7,550 bases of DNA from Chitinivibrionales bacterium (GTDB taxonomy: Bacteria > Fibrobacterota > Chitinivibrionia > Chitinivibrionales > JANQEN01), in the NCBI GenBank assembly GCA_030593665.1, contig JAUVGS010000092.1:1-7550 (forward strand). Reading direction: 5' to 3'. Position 1 is the stretch's first letter. Every line of letters starts with the position of its first letter. The notes beneath the pieces were generated by a model. The model saw only the letters and a program-made list of their open reading frames with translations, did no database searches and was not told the DNA's origin. This document shows positions 1 to 6,681 of the stretch, in pieces. Made by a program: the position numbers and the translations under genes.

Positions 1-123
1 TACTCAGGTGGTGTAACATTCTTAGCGTCATTGCGAGCGCAGCGAAGCAATCTCATCTTTTCGAATGCAGGAGATTGCTTCGCTGCGCTCGCAATGACGT
101 TTTATACGAAGAATACCTGAGTA
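1..123. repeat. Nested inverted-repeat element downstream of trmJ
   Basis: A perfect 29-bp inverted repeat (arms 26-54 and 71-99, beginning CGTCATTGCGAGCGCAGCG) encloses a 16-nt loop. An outer 9-bp inverted repeat, TACTCAGGT at 1-9 and ACCTGAGTA at 115-123, frames it. The inner core, with its GCGAGCGCAGCGAAGCAATCTC-type sequence, resembles short palindromic intergenic repeats seen dispersed in many bacterial genomes (recalled, not searched). It lies just past the 3' end of the minus-strand operon and would fold into a very stable hairpin in that transcript, so it may stop or protect the RNA. No T-run follows on the minus strand, so it is not a classical intrinsic terminator. The element may extend left beyond the window. 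The 54 bases from 124 to 177 hold nothing recognisable. Confidence 0.85.
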
Positions 124-177
124 GTTACGATTAAAACGTAAATCTTTCAGGAGGAATAATACATAAGGAATACCATC

Positions 178-864
178 TTATTTCTCAGGCAGATACTCAC
201 CCAGTTTATTGCACACTGAATGCAGCAAATGAATATCATTGTTTCCGAGTAATCCCAATCGCTCCATTACCCGATTGTGAATAAGAGGCTTTACTTTCAC
301 CGATTTCATGAGCCGATTGATTATCTTTTTAAGGTTGCGGAATTGCATCGCATCAGCAGGTTTGGCTTTGGTTTTCTTTCCCTCCAAAACAAGCGGAGAC
401 AAGGTGTACGTATAGAGCATCACTGTTTGCGCCAGATTGAGAGACGGGTACTTTGTTTTCATGGGAATAGTGGAGATAATATCACATAGTTTTAATTCTC
501 TGTTATTCAATCCTCTGCTTTCCCGTCCAAAAACAAGTGCAACATTGGCGATTGATTTCGCTTTTCTTTGAATGATATCCGGAATATCACTAATCAGATG
601 GTAATCATTTTTAGCCATCCTCTGTTTAGCGGTAGTACCAATTATAAAATCACAATCATGAAGCGCGTCTTCCGGAGAAGAAAAAATTGTTGCTTTCTTT
701 AAAACATCAACGGACCCGTGAGCAAGCATCTGGGCTTTATCACTCAGATAGTCGCAGGGATTAACCAGTCTCAGGGACTTAAAACCCATGGTCTTGACGG
801 CACGCGCTGCCGCACCGACATTCTCCGGAACAAAGGGTTCGACAAGAATATAATGGATTTGCAT
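178..864 (-). CDS. trmJ: TrmJ-like tRNA (cytidine/uridine-2'-O-)-methyltransferase, SpoU/TrmH family
   Basis: This 228-residue protein is a SPOUT-class RNA methyltransferase, predicted to transfer methyl from S-adenosylmethionine to a ribose 2'-OH, in TrmJ the nucleotide 32 of tRNA. All three family motifs are visible. Motif 1 is PENVGAAARAVKTMG (residues 13-27) with the conserved N15 and R21. Motif 2 is VFGRESRGLNN (111-121). Motif 3 is SLNLAQTV (141-148), part of the knotted cofactor site. The C-terminal tail of about 60 residues, basic at first (RNLKKIINRLMKSVKVK), matches the extension that separates TrmJ from minimal TrmL-type enzymes. E. coli TrmJ has about 246 residues, so the length fits. 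The ATG start sits directly before the first beta strand (IHYILVEP), but its ribosome binding site is weak. It is the last gene of the operon, 37 bp behind the exported protein, and is probably a passenger. The exact tRNA target is inferred from the family. Confidence 0.88.
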   Translation of the reverse strand: MQIHYILVEPFVPENVGAAARAVKTMGFKSLRLVNPCDYLSDKAQMLAHGSVDVLKKATIFSSPEDALHDCDFIIGTTAKQRMAKNDYHLISDIPDIIQRKAKSIANVALVFGRESRGLNNRELKLCDIISTIPMKTKYPSLNLAQTVMLYTYTLSPLVLEGKKTKAKPADAMQFRNLKKIINRLMKSVKVKPLIHNRVMERLGLLGNNDIHLLHSVCNKLGEYLPEK

Positions 865-901
865 AAATATTACTTTGGAAGGGAATGTTTCGCTTATTCG
901 C

Positions 902-1540
902 TTAGTCCGGCTTTAATAACAGGATTACCTTTTTAAATATCGTTTCAGCCAGCTCATCAACCGTACTCATCTCAGAAGCTACCGTTATCGCATCAATATC
1001 TTTCTCTTTCGCCTCCCAATCGGTTTTCGCGGTGGTGACCATAATAATCTTTTCCCGCTCCCGCTGCTCTAACTTGTCATAAAACTGTCTGCTGTGGATA
1101 TTCAGGTGCCAGGCGCGTACTTCATTAATAATTATAATCGCATCATACTCTTTACTTGCTTTTTTCTTGAGAGTCTTTATATCAACACACTCGACATCCA
1201 GGTTCTGCTCCTTTAGCAGCTTTTTAGTTTGCAGTGCAACGGCATGTTTAAAGTCACTTTCCTGTCTGGCAATGAGGACTCTCCCCATTGGTTCTGTGTC
1301 CCCTTCAGCCGACTTATCGTCTTCAGCCTTTTGTGCGGTATCCGGCTTTAGAGAATCTTCCGGTTGCTCCGCGACTTCCACCAGTCCCGTATCTTTTGTC
1401 TGCCCTGTCACTTCCGGTGGTTTCGGGGCTTTCCGCAGCTCCGTGGTTTCAAGAGAGTCCTGCGAAAAGGCATAACCGACTATCAGTAGTACCAGTGATA
1501 AAACAATTCTTACCATGAAGTTTTTTTTGGGTTGGATCAT
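902..1540 (-). CDS. Exported protein with probable flavodoxin-like C-terminal domain
   Basis: The 212-residue product is not a family I can name. Residues 1-26 form a plausible signal peptide: basic N-terminus (KK), hydrophobic core VRIVLSLVLLIVGYAF, possible cleavage near FSQ; an uncleaved anchor is also possible. Residues 27-85 are a low-complexity linker rich in Pro, Glu, Lys and Thr. Residues 86-212 look like a compact alpha/beta domain: strand GRVLIAR (86-92), helix, strand DVECVDI (115-121), helix, strand YDAIIIINEV (132-141), a loop with WHLNIHSRQFYDKL, strand KIIMVTTAK (164-172), and a final strand and helix. This order suggests a flavodoxin-like fold, but the usual T/S-x-T-G-x-T phosphate loop is replaced by RQESDFKHA, so FMN binding is doubtful. 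The start is fixed by AGGAGG 8 nt upstream. It overlaps the ligase stop by 4 bp (ATGA), so the two are probably translationally coupled. Role unknown. Confidence 0.8.
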   Translation of the reverse strand: MIQPKKNFMVRIVLSLVLLIVGYAFSQDSLETTELRKAPKPPEVTGQTKDTGLVEVAEQPEDSLKPDTAQKAEDDKSAEGDTEPMGRVLIARQESDFKHAVALQTKKLLKEQNLDVECVDIKTLKKKASKEYDAIIIINEVRAWHLNIHSRQFYDKLEQREREKIIMVTTAKTDWEAKEKDIDAITVASEMSTVDELAETIFKKVILLLKPD

Positions 1541-2823
1541 TTCACTTTCCTCCTGTCAATTATCTTTATCTTTTTCTTACTGTCCCCCCGATATGAATTG
1601 ATTGTGGCAACATTGGAAACAAGTACCGGAATAGTCACCCGCACCTTTGCCCGTAGATGGGTTGAAAGGTTCTCCAGCATTGATGGCTGGATCGCGACAT
1701 GAAGGGTTATACGATCAGAAAAGGACCCATCTCCCTTAAGAATAATAACATAGTCTTCAACATACTCCAATTCGTCAAGAGCATTGGTAATGGTCAGAGG
1801 GTAGATCGTAGTACCATCCAGTTTTATCATCCGGGACTTCTGTGTGGCCATCGGGCCGATTCTATCTGAATTTCTGCCACAGCCGCACCCGCCGGGTAAC
1901 GTGAATGTCATAGTACCGGTCCGGTACCGAAGAAGCGGCACACCTTCAACGCCGAGCGGTGTACCGACCAGTTCGCCAGGCATTCCGTCAGGCACCGACT
2001 TTCCATTCTCATCCACAATTTCAGTATATATTAACTCCGGATGTGCATGATTGCCGTTCTGTTCAACACATTCACAATAGGCCACGGACAATTCCATGAC
2101 ACCATAGGCACTATATGTCTGTGCGCCAAAAAATTCCTGTAGCTTCTGCCCGACACTATTCAACTCAAGTGATTCATTGCGCAGACTCTCTCCGACACAA
2201 AAAATTTTCTGAACTGATGAAGCCTGCGTATCAAAACCGGATTCTATCAATTGCTGAGCAAACTTTTTAAGATACGATGGAACACCAACAAGCACAGTGG
2301 GCTTTAATAATTCCAGGTAATGTTTCTGCAAATCACACGGCAATTCCCCAATTCGTGTTGTATTAACACCAAGGGTCGTTAAACCACGGTAATAAGCCAT
2401 ACCGGTAATAAAGAGGCGGTCAAGGCTAATCAATATCTGCGCCCTGTCTTCCGGTATTACGCCTGCGGCATTTAATGAGAGGGCTTCATTAAAAGCAAGA
2501 CGGTCAAGATCACTTTTTGTCATATAGTAAATCAGTTGCATTCCCGTTGAGCCGCTTGTCACAACCGTTTCTACGACTTCACTCTCCGAAACCGCTCTGA
2601 ACTGTTCTATATGCTCAACCAGTGTTTCCCTCTCGGTAAGGGGTAATTGCGCAATAGCTTCAAGTGAAGTAATATCAGATGGTTCAACAGAGGCCAGTTG
2701 TTCCCGGTAATAGGGCGAAACCTCTTTGAGATGTTCGACATGGTTTCGCAGGGCTTTGATAGAACGTGCCGCTATCTCATCCTTTGATAAAAATTCCCAC
2801 GAAAGTTCAGGCTTAAAAACCAA
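1537..2823 (-). CDS. PaaK-like adenylate-forming enzyme (phenylacetate-CoA ligase family), divergent
   Basis: The 428-residue protein has the length and motif order of the phenylacetate-CoA ligase branch of the ANL superfamily, which activates an acid as acyl-AMP and usually transfers it to CoA. Visible motifs are the P-loop-like TSGSTG (residues 89-94), YSAYGVMEL (237-245), GELVGTPL (283-290), RYRTGT (299-304), GCGCGR (312-317) and a basic end SKKKIKIIDRR (415-425). Two features deviate: the Asp usual in YRT-x-D, which contacts the AMP ribose, is Thr304, and the hinge segment reads QKSRMIKLDG rather than the usual GRSDDML-type. Cys250, Cys252, His259, His261, Cys313 and Cys315 could form a metal site, as inference. 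The start is TTG, supported by GGAGGT 7 nt upstream. It overlaps the receptor gene by 11 bp and the next gene by 4 bp, so it is made in step with them. No signal peptide, so cytoplasmic. Substrate unknown; an aromatic or other organic acid imported by the receptor is only a guess. Confidence 0.83.
   Translation of the reverse strand: MVFKPELSWEFLSKDEIAARSIKALRNHVEHLKEVSPYYREQLASVEPSDITSLEAIAQLPLTERETLVEHIEQFRAVSESEVVETVVTSGSTGMQLIYYMTKSDLDRLAFNEALSLNAAGVIPEDRAQILISLDRLFITGMAYYRGLTTLGVNTTRIGELPCDLQKHYLELLKPTVLVGVPSYLKKFAQQLIESGFDTQASSVQKIFCVGESLRNESLELNSVGQKLQEFFGAQTYSAYGVMELSVAYCECVEQNGNHAHPELIYTEIVDENGKSVPDGMPGELVGTPLGVEGVPLLRYRTGTMTFTLPGGCGCGRNSDRIGPMATQKSRMIKLDGTTIYPLTITNALDELEYVEDYVIILKGDGSFSDRITLHVAIQPSMLENLSTHLRAKVRVTIPVLVSNVATINSYRGDSKKKIKIIDRRKVK
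1549..1554 (-). promoter_or_regulatory. Shine-Dalgarno of the exported protein, inside the ligase gene
   Basis: Minus-strand AGGAGG lies 8 nt before the ATG of the exported protein and simultaneously encodes consecutive arginines near the ligase C-terminus (RRKVK end). Together with the ATGA stop/start overlap it points to coupled translation. Confidence 0.85.
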
Positions 2824-5221
2824 TGATTATACCTCCGGTAGTAAAAAATGGTATCTGGGAAATGGGCAACCTGTTACCATTCTTGTCTGAATACAGGTAA
2901 AGCCAGAGATTATCCCTGTCGTAAACATTCTGAATATCAATATAGTAAATCAGTTGGAGAAATCCAAAGCCATACCTGCGTTCAAAGCGGATATCCAGAC
3001 GATGATATGGTTTAAGCCGGGTATTATTAAGAGATGCACCGGTATCAATATACCATCGTTTATATCGGCTGCTGAAATGCTGTTTCGTAGAGGGGCGTCC
3101 ATCAAGGTAGCGCCATTTTGCGGAAAGTTCAATCCTGTCAGCGAGAGGCATGAACGGATGCAGTATTTTAAACCAAAGCTTATCATGAAATTTCTTTTTA
3201 TACCACGACGATTTCAGCAGCTCCTTTTTCCACCCGCCGGTAACGGTAAAGGAGTGCCTGAAATCATAATCACCGTCATACCATTCTCCTTCATGACCGG
3301 GCCGCAAATCTTTATAGAGAGACCTTGAAAGGGCTAACGCCATAGTCCAGAAAAAGGAGTGGGTCAATTTCTTCTGAGCAAACAGCTCGATACCAAAGGC
3401 ATGCCCCTCACCGTCATCAACAAGCTGATCTGTCTGATCCAGGGAGTCTGGTGTTAATAATGATGCATCAAATAACAGATTGTCATACTTTTTATAGAAA
3501 CCTTCAGCAATAACTTTAATATCAAAAGACTCGATATAATACTCAACGCCGCCAATTCCAGTTATCGCCCTTTTTGATTTTAGTTCTCTATTGCGGGAAT
3601 CAATTATCATATCTACAAATTCAGGATCCTGATACTGGACACCGAAAGCCCCGGTTAAATCAATCTTTCCATTTAATGACAAAACAGCATTTAGTCGCGG
3701 AGACACAGAAAAACTATTGTTATACAGCAATCGGTCAAAACGGATCCCCGGTACCAGCCGAACGCGGTCGAATGCGTGAAATATACAGGAAACATACCCG
3801 CCATATTTATAGGTGGTATCACGTATAACCGCATACTCACGAAATATAATCGGATCACCCGAAGGGTTTGTCACGGGTATGCCGTTTGTATCAAGCTGAT
3901 AATCCTTCAGGGTATCAGGGGTTTCCTGCTGATCTATCATAAATTCAAAACGTTTGGCAACTACTCCTACAATCATTTTATTACTGTTCTGAAAATCAAA
4001 TGAGCCTTTTACTTTAAGGGTCTGTTCATCGTTCCATGTGCCTCCGGTAAAAAAGGTATCACGTTCAAACGAATAGAGCGTTGAGTCTATTATTTTATTA
4101 TATGGAGGATTACAGGTAAGACGATCAAATGTATTGCCGGTCCCCGAGACAACCATCGTTGTAGTGAATACATCATTCCACCGTGCTTTCCAGTTCATAC
4201 CTCCCGCATATACGATACCACCGGATTCAATAATATCATACTCGAATCCTTCCTTGTGTAATTCCTTTATACGAATAAAGTTCTTACCATAAATACCATT
4301 GAGCGAAAGAGTATGATCCTGTATCTGCTGTGCCAGCTTTCCCTGTAAACCCCAGAATTGTGGTATAGGAATATCATCCCTGAAATTGGCTATAAAATCC
4401 AGGTAGCTTTTATGACCCGAAGCGATAAAATTGGCACCCTTCCATAAAGGGCCTTCAATATGGCCGCCGGCGCCTGCCATTCCCAGATCCAGACCGCCGA
4501 ACACGATCGTTTCATTTCCCTCACGTAAGGTGACATCAATAACAGAGGACGCTTTCCCGCCATACTGAGCAGGAGGCGCACCTGCATTAAAGGTCAGGCC
4601 TTTAACCAGCAACGGATTGATCAGTGATATGGCGCCGCCACCTGAATGCTGATCGGCATAATGGTTTGCATTCGGGATCTCGATATTATCCATTATTAAC
4701 AAATTTTCTCCGGGAGTCCCGCCACGAACCACTACCTCATTAACATTATCTCCAGCAGAGGTCACACTGGGGAGGTTCTGGACCACCCGCTGCACATCAA
4801 CGAGAGCACCGGGGGCCCGAAGGAGTTCATCGGCATTGATTATTTTCGTGGAAGAGGACATGTCTGATGCGCGGTGAAAGGCTGTATTGCGTATCACCAT
4901 TTTATCCAGAGTAAGAATCTGTGGTACCAGGTCGATATCAACCCGCTTTGTTCCCGAACCGGCAATGTATACGTCATTTCGGGTAACCGGTTCAAATCCG
5001 GAAGCCTGATAGGTCAGAGTATATGTCCCGGGTGTGCATGAATCAAAACGGTAGAAACCGGTAGAATCTGTATAAGTAACGGTATCTTTTTCAACAATTG
5101 CGACCGTAACCTCAATTACAGGCCTGTTTGACTGGGCATCTTGCACGGTGCCTATTATCACGCCGCCAAACAGGTGTATTGAACATACCATTACCAGGGA
5201 AAAAGAAATCCGTATAGGCAT
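2813..5221 (-). CDS. TonB-dependent outer-membrane receptor with carboxypeptidase-regulatory-like N-domain
   Basis: The 802-residue protein is predicted to be an outer-membrane beta-barrel importing a ligand with energy from TonB-ExbBD. Order of parts: signal peptide about 1-20 (MPIRISFSLVMVCSIHLFGG); a CarboxypepD_reg-like beta-sandwich about 21-98 (VIIGTVQD..., then TDSTGFYRFDSCTPGTYTLTY at 51-71); a TonB-box-like LTLDKMVI (103-110); a plug domain about 115-235 with the characteristic VVVRGGTPGENLLIMDN (163-179) and GAPPAQYGGKASSVIDV (214-230); and a barrel to residue 802. The C-terminal residue is Phe, the usual BAM recognition signal. This layout is typical of FCB-group receptors. No SusD partner is seen next to it. 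The ATG has no good ribosome binding site (an AAAGG lies too far upstream), so translation may depend on ribosomes arriving from radC, 27 bp upstream. The ligand is unknown. The adjoining ligase suggests an organic acid, but that is inference. Confidence 0.92.
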   Translation of the reverse strand: MPIRISFSLVMVCSIHLFGGVIIGTVQDAQSNRPVIEVTVAIVEKDTVTYTDSTGFYRFDSCTPGTYTLTYQASGFEPVTRNDVYIAGSGTKRVDIDLVPQILTLDKMVIRNTAFHRASDMSSSTKIINADELLRAPGALVDVQRVVQNLPSVTSAGDNVNEVVVRGGTPGENLLIMDNIEIPNANHYADQHSGGGAISLINPLLVKGLTFNAGAPPAQYGGKASSVIDVTLREGNETIVFGGLDLGMAGAGGHIEGPLWKGANFIASGHKSYLDFIANFRDDIPIPQFWGLQGKLAQQIQDHTLSLNGIYGKNFIRIKELHKEGFEYDIIESGGIVYAGGMNWKARWNDVFTTTMVVSGTGNTFDRLTCNPPYNKIIDSTLYSFERDTFFTGGTWNDEQTLKVKGSFDFQNSNKMIVGVVAKRFEFMIDQQETPDTLKDYQLDTNGIPVTNPSGDPIIFREYAVIRDTTYKYGGYVSCIFHAFDRVRLVPGIRFDRLLYNNSFSVSPRLNAVLSLNGKIDLTGAFGVQYQDPEFVDMIIDSRNRELKSKRAITGIGGVEYYIESFDIKVIAEGFYKKYDNLLFDASLLTPDSLDQTDQLVDDGEGHAFGIELFAQKKLTHSFFWTMALALSRSLYKDLRPGHEGEWYDGDYDFRHSFTVTGGWKKELLKSSWYKKKFHDKLWFKILHPFMPLADRIELSAKWRYLDGRPSTKQHFSSRYKRWYIDTGASLNNTRLKPYHRLDIRFERRYGFGFLQLIYYIDIQNVYDRDNLWLYLYSDKNGNRLPISQIPFFTTGGIIIGF
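2832..2837 (-). promoter_or_regulatory. Shine-Dalgarno that fixes the TTG start of the ligase
   Basis: Minus-strand GGAGGT, 7 nt before the TTG at 2823-2821, is also the Gly-Gly codons of the receptor's C-terminal GGIIIGF. No ATG stands near it, so TTG is the best start. It places translation of the ligase under control of ribosomes finishing the receptor. Confidence 0.8.
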
Positions 5222-5248
5222 ACAATTATAAATGACTGTTAAAAACCT

Positions 5249-5929
5249 TTATTTCGGCCATCGTACCTGATCTCTGAGGCTGATAACCTTATCCCGGACA
5301 ATTATAATATGGTCAAGCAGTGAAATATCCAGTATCTTGCCCACTGAGTGCAAACGTTCGGTAATCTGCCAGTCAGACTCTGAAGCATGCACACTGCCAC
5401 CGGGATGATTATGGGCCATGATTATTGACGATGCTCCATGTTTTAATGCCTTCTCTATAATCACCCGGGGATATACCACGCACTGGTTAACGGTTCCTGC
5501 AACGATCTCCTCGGTATCCAACACCCGATTGCTGTTATCAAGAAACAACACTGCAACAAATTCATCTTTCCTCATACCAAAATGAAAACGAAGGTACTCT
5601 TCAATATCTTTTCTTCGTGAAATAACCGACTGTTTCTCATATTTTTCACAAAGGCAATAAGCCATAACCTCTTTAAAGAGAGAAAGAAAATGTGCCGTCT
5701 TGGAACCAATCCCGGAAAACCGTGCCAATTCATCAGGTTTTGCATTGAGTATCGCACTTATCGTTTTATAGTGCGCAATAAGTTTTTTAGCTATTATTTT
5801 GGTATCTTTACGTTGAATAATAAAAGTCAGGATCAATTCAACAATTTCATAGTCGTGCAATCCTGATAATCCTGTTTTTATAAATCGCTGCATCAGGCGC
5901 CGCCGATGGCCGCTATGGGATTCTATCAT
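5249..5929 (-). CDS. radC: RadC family JAMM/MPN-domain protein (UPF0758)
   Basis: The 226-residue protein has the full RadC layout. The N-terminal region starts with GHRRRLMQRF (residues 7-16) and DYEIVELIL (26-34). A helix-hairpin-helix-like segment ELARFSGIGSKTA is at 67-79. The JAMM metalloprotease-like domain runs from about 105 to the end. Its zinc-ligand signature is complete: HNHPGG (173-178) supplies His173 and His175, and Asp186 follows at the expected ten-residue distance; Glu141 or Glu142 in TEEIVAGTVNQ is the likely upstream acid. The length matches the family. The name comes from an old genetic assignment to DNA repair that has not held up, and its biochemical role remains unsettled. 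The ATG has only a weak GAGA-type ribosome binding site. It is the first gene of the minus-strand operon and is followed by the receptor after 27 bp; the link may be just shared transcription. Confidence 0.94.
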   Translation of the reverse strand: MIESHSGHRRRLMQRFIKTGLSGLHDYEIVELILTFIIQRKDTKIIAKKLIAHYKTISAILNAKPDELARFSGIGSKTAHFLSLFKEVMAYCLCEKYEKQSVISRRKDIEEYLRFHFGMRKDEFVAVLFLDNSNRVLDTEEIVAGTVNQCVVYPRVIIEKALKHGASSIIMAHNHPGGSVHASESDWQITERLHSVGKILDISLLDHIIIVRDKVISLRDQVRWPK

Positions 5930-6175
5930 AATTATCTCTTTGTTATATTTGTAATTACTCTGTCTATTTGTGCTTTCACACCGAGCAAAAATATATTTTG
6001 AATATCATCGGGCATAATTGTACGCTATAAGACAACACGATATTTCAAACATATAAAATAGTATAGGCATTTTTATTAAAATCATGCAGAATCTCATAAA
6101 ATGCTTTATTTTTTTAATTAAGGGGATTATCATTTTCCTGGAAAAATAACTTTTTTGATAGAAGGAGGGTTTTCT
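5930..6175. promoter_or_regulatory. AT-rich divergent spacer between the radC operon and the coiled-coil genes
   Basis: These 246 bases separate two divergent transcription units and must hold promoters for at least one of them. On the plus strand a weak sigma-70-like pair, TTGTGC (5968-5973) and TATATT (5992-5997) with an 18-nt spacer, could serve the coiled-coil gene with a long leader. I see no convincing pair on the minus strand. A weak hairpin (GCATTTTTAT at 6067-6076 with ATAAAATGC at 6096-6104) precedes a T-rich run. No ORF, RNA gene or operator is recognisable. The promoter assignment is tentative. Confidence 0.35.
6161..6169 (+). promoter_or_regulatory. Strong Shine-Dalgarno of the first coiled-coil gene
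   Basis: GAAGGAGGG lies 6 nt before ATG 6176-6178. It decides between this ATG and an in-frame TTG at 6155, which would place the ribosome binding site inside the coding region and has no such site of its own. The strength of the site suggests high translation. Confidence 0.85.
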
Positions 6176-6652
6176 ATGAAAAATAGCGGATCTACCCTTG
6201 ATAGTATTCTGAAAAAGGCAGCGTCATTTTCTGAACAAATTAATAAGGTACGTTCTCTCTCAAATCAGCTTAACGGAGAAAAAGCTTCTCTTGTTGAAAA
6301 GGAAGCGTCACTTGAGAGCGATCTTTTTGCACTGGTAAACTCACTCCACGATTTTCAACAGGAAACCATCTCAACATTAAGCGATCTCTATGCAAAAATG
6401 CAGGGTGAGGCAGAAGCAGCAAAAATACCGCCGCCGGAACCACCGGATGAAGTTGAGTTTGAGGTTAAACCGAAACCTGAAGAAAAAAAGGAACCTGAAC
6501 CGGAGCCATCGGATGAGATTGAAATAGAAGTAAAACCGAAAAAAGAGGCGAAGGAAAAAGCACCTGTTAAAAAAGTTGAGAAAGCGTTAAAAGAAGAGGA
6601 AAAAAAGAAAAAGCAGAAAGAGGATGAGGAAGTATTTCTTTTCGACCTGTAA
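6176..6652 (+). CDS. Small coiled-coil protein with Pro/Glu/Lys tail (paralogue of the next gene)
   Basis: I do not recognise a family. The ATG at 6176 gives 158 residues. Residues about 8-82 are helical and coiled-coil-like (SILKKAASFSEQINKV at 10-25; LESDLFALVNSLHDFQQETI at 46-65). Residues 83-150 form a disordered-looking tail of Pro, Glu and Lys containing a 22-residue duplication: EPPDEVEFEVKPKPEEKK (88-105) and EPSDEIEIEVKPKKEAKE (110-127). A lysine/glutamate-rich stretch follows, and the end is a hydrophobic EEVFLFDL (151-158). There is no signal peptide or membrane segment, so it is probably cytoplasmic. Residues 46-78 match residues 80-112 of the protein encoded from 6969 without gaps (14 of 33 identical), so the two are paralogues. 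It is followed by an inverted repeat and a terminator, hence probably its own transcript. A structural, scaffold or adaptor role is a guess. Confidence 0.78.
   Translation: MKNSGSTLDSILKKAASFSEQINKVRSLSNQLNGEKASLVEKEASLESDLFALVNSLHDFQQETISTLSDLYAKMQGEAEAAKIPPPEPPDEVEFEVKPKPEEKKEPEPEPSDEIEIEVKPKKEAKEKAPVKKVEKALKEEEKKKKQKEDEEVFLFDL
6437..6556 (+). repeat. In-frame 66-bp duplication (22-residue repeat) in the first coiled-coil protein
   Basis: The segments starting at 6437 and 6503 encode EPPDEVEFEVKPKPEEKK and EPSDEIEIEVKPKKEAKE. They share the core D-E-(V/I)-E-(F/I)-E-V-K-P-K. The codons differ at several synonymous positions (for example gaagttgag versus gagattgaa), so the copies are old or kept by selection at protein level rather than a fresh duplication. 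Confidence 0.75.
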
Positions 6653-6681
6653 CAGACATTTCTCTATTCTGATTTCATTTA

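Noticed and set aside
26..99. Intrinsic terminator for the minus-strand operon
   Set aside because: The hairpin is strong, but no T-run follows it on the minus strand, so it is reported only as a repeat that may affect the 3' end.
149..154. Plus-strand AGGAGG as the start signal of a small gene beyond 160
   Set aside because: No ATG, GTG or TTG stands at a suitable distance, and the frames that follow overlap trmJ antisense without any coding character.
277..489. Plus-strand open frame opposite trmJ, and similar frames at 718-936, 1167-1518, 1844-2050 and 2954-4003
   Set aside because: They are antisense to well-supported genes, lack ribosome binding sites and show no recognisable domain.
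6067..6104. Hairpin followed by a T-rich run, as a terminator in the divergent spacer
   Set aside because: The stem is almost all A-T with a bulge and a 20-nt loop, and no plus-strand gene lies upstream to terminate.
6155..6175. TTG at 6155 as the start of the first coiled-coil protein
   Set aside because: It would place the strong GAAGGAGGG inside the coding region, has no site of its own, and the ATG at 6176 is ideally spaced.
5930..6175. Riboswitch or small RNA in the divergent spacer
   Set aside because: No conserved riboswitch motif or stable GC-containing structure could be recognised by eye.
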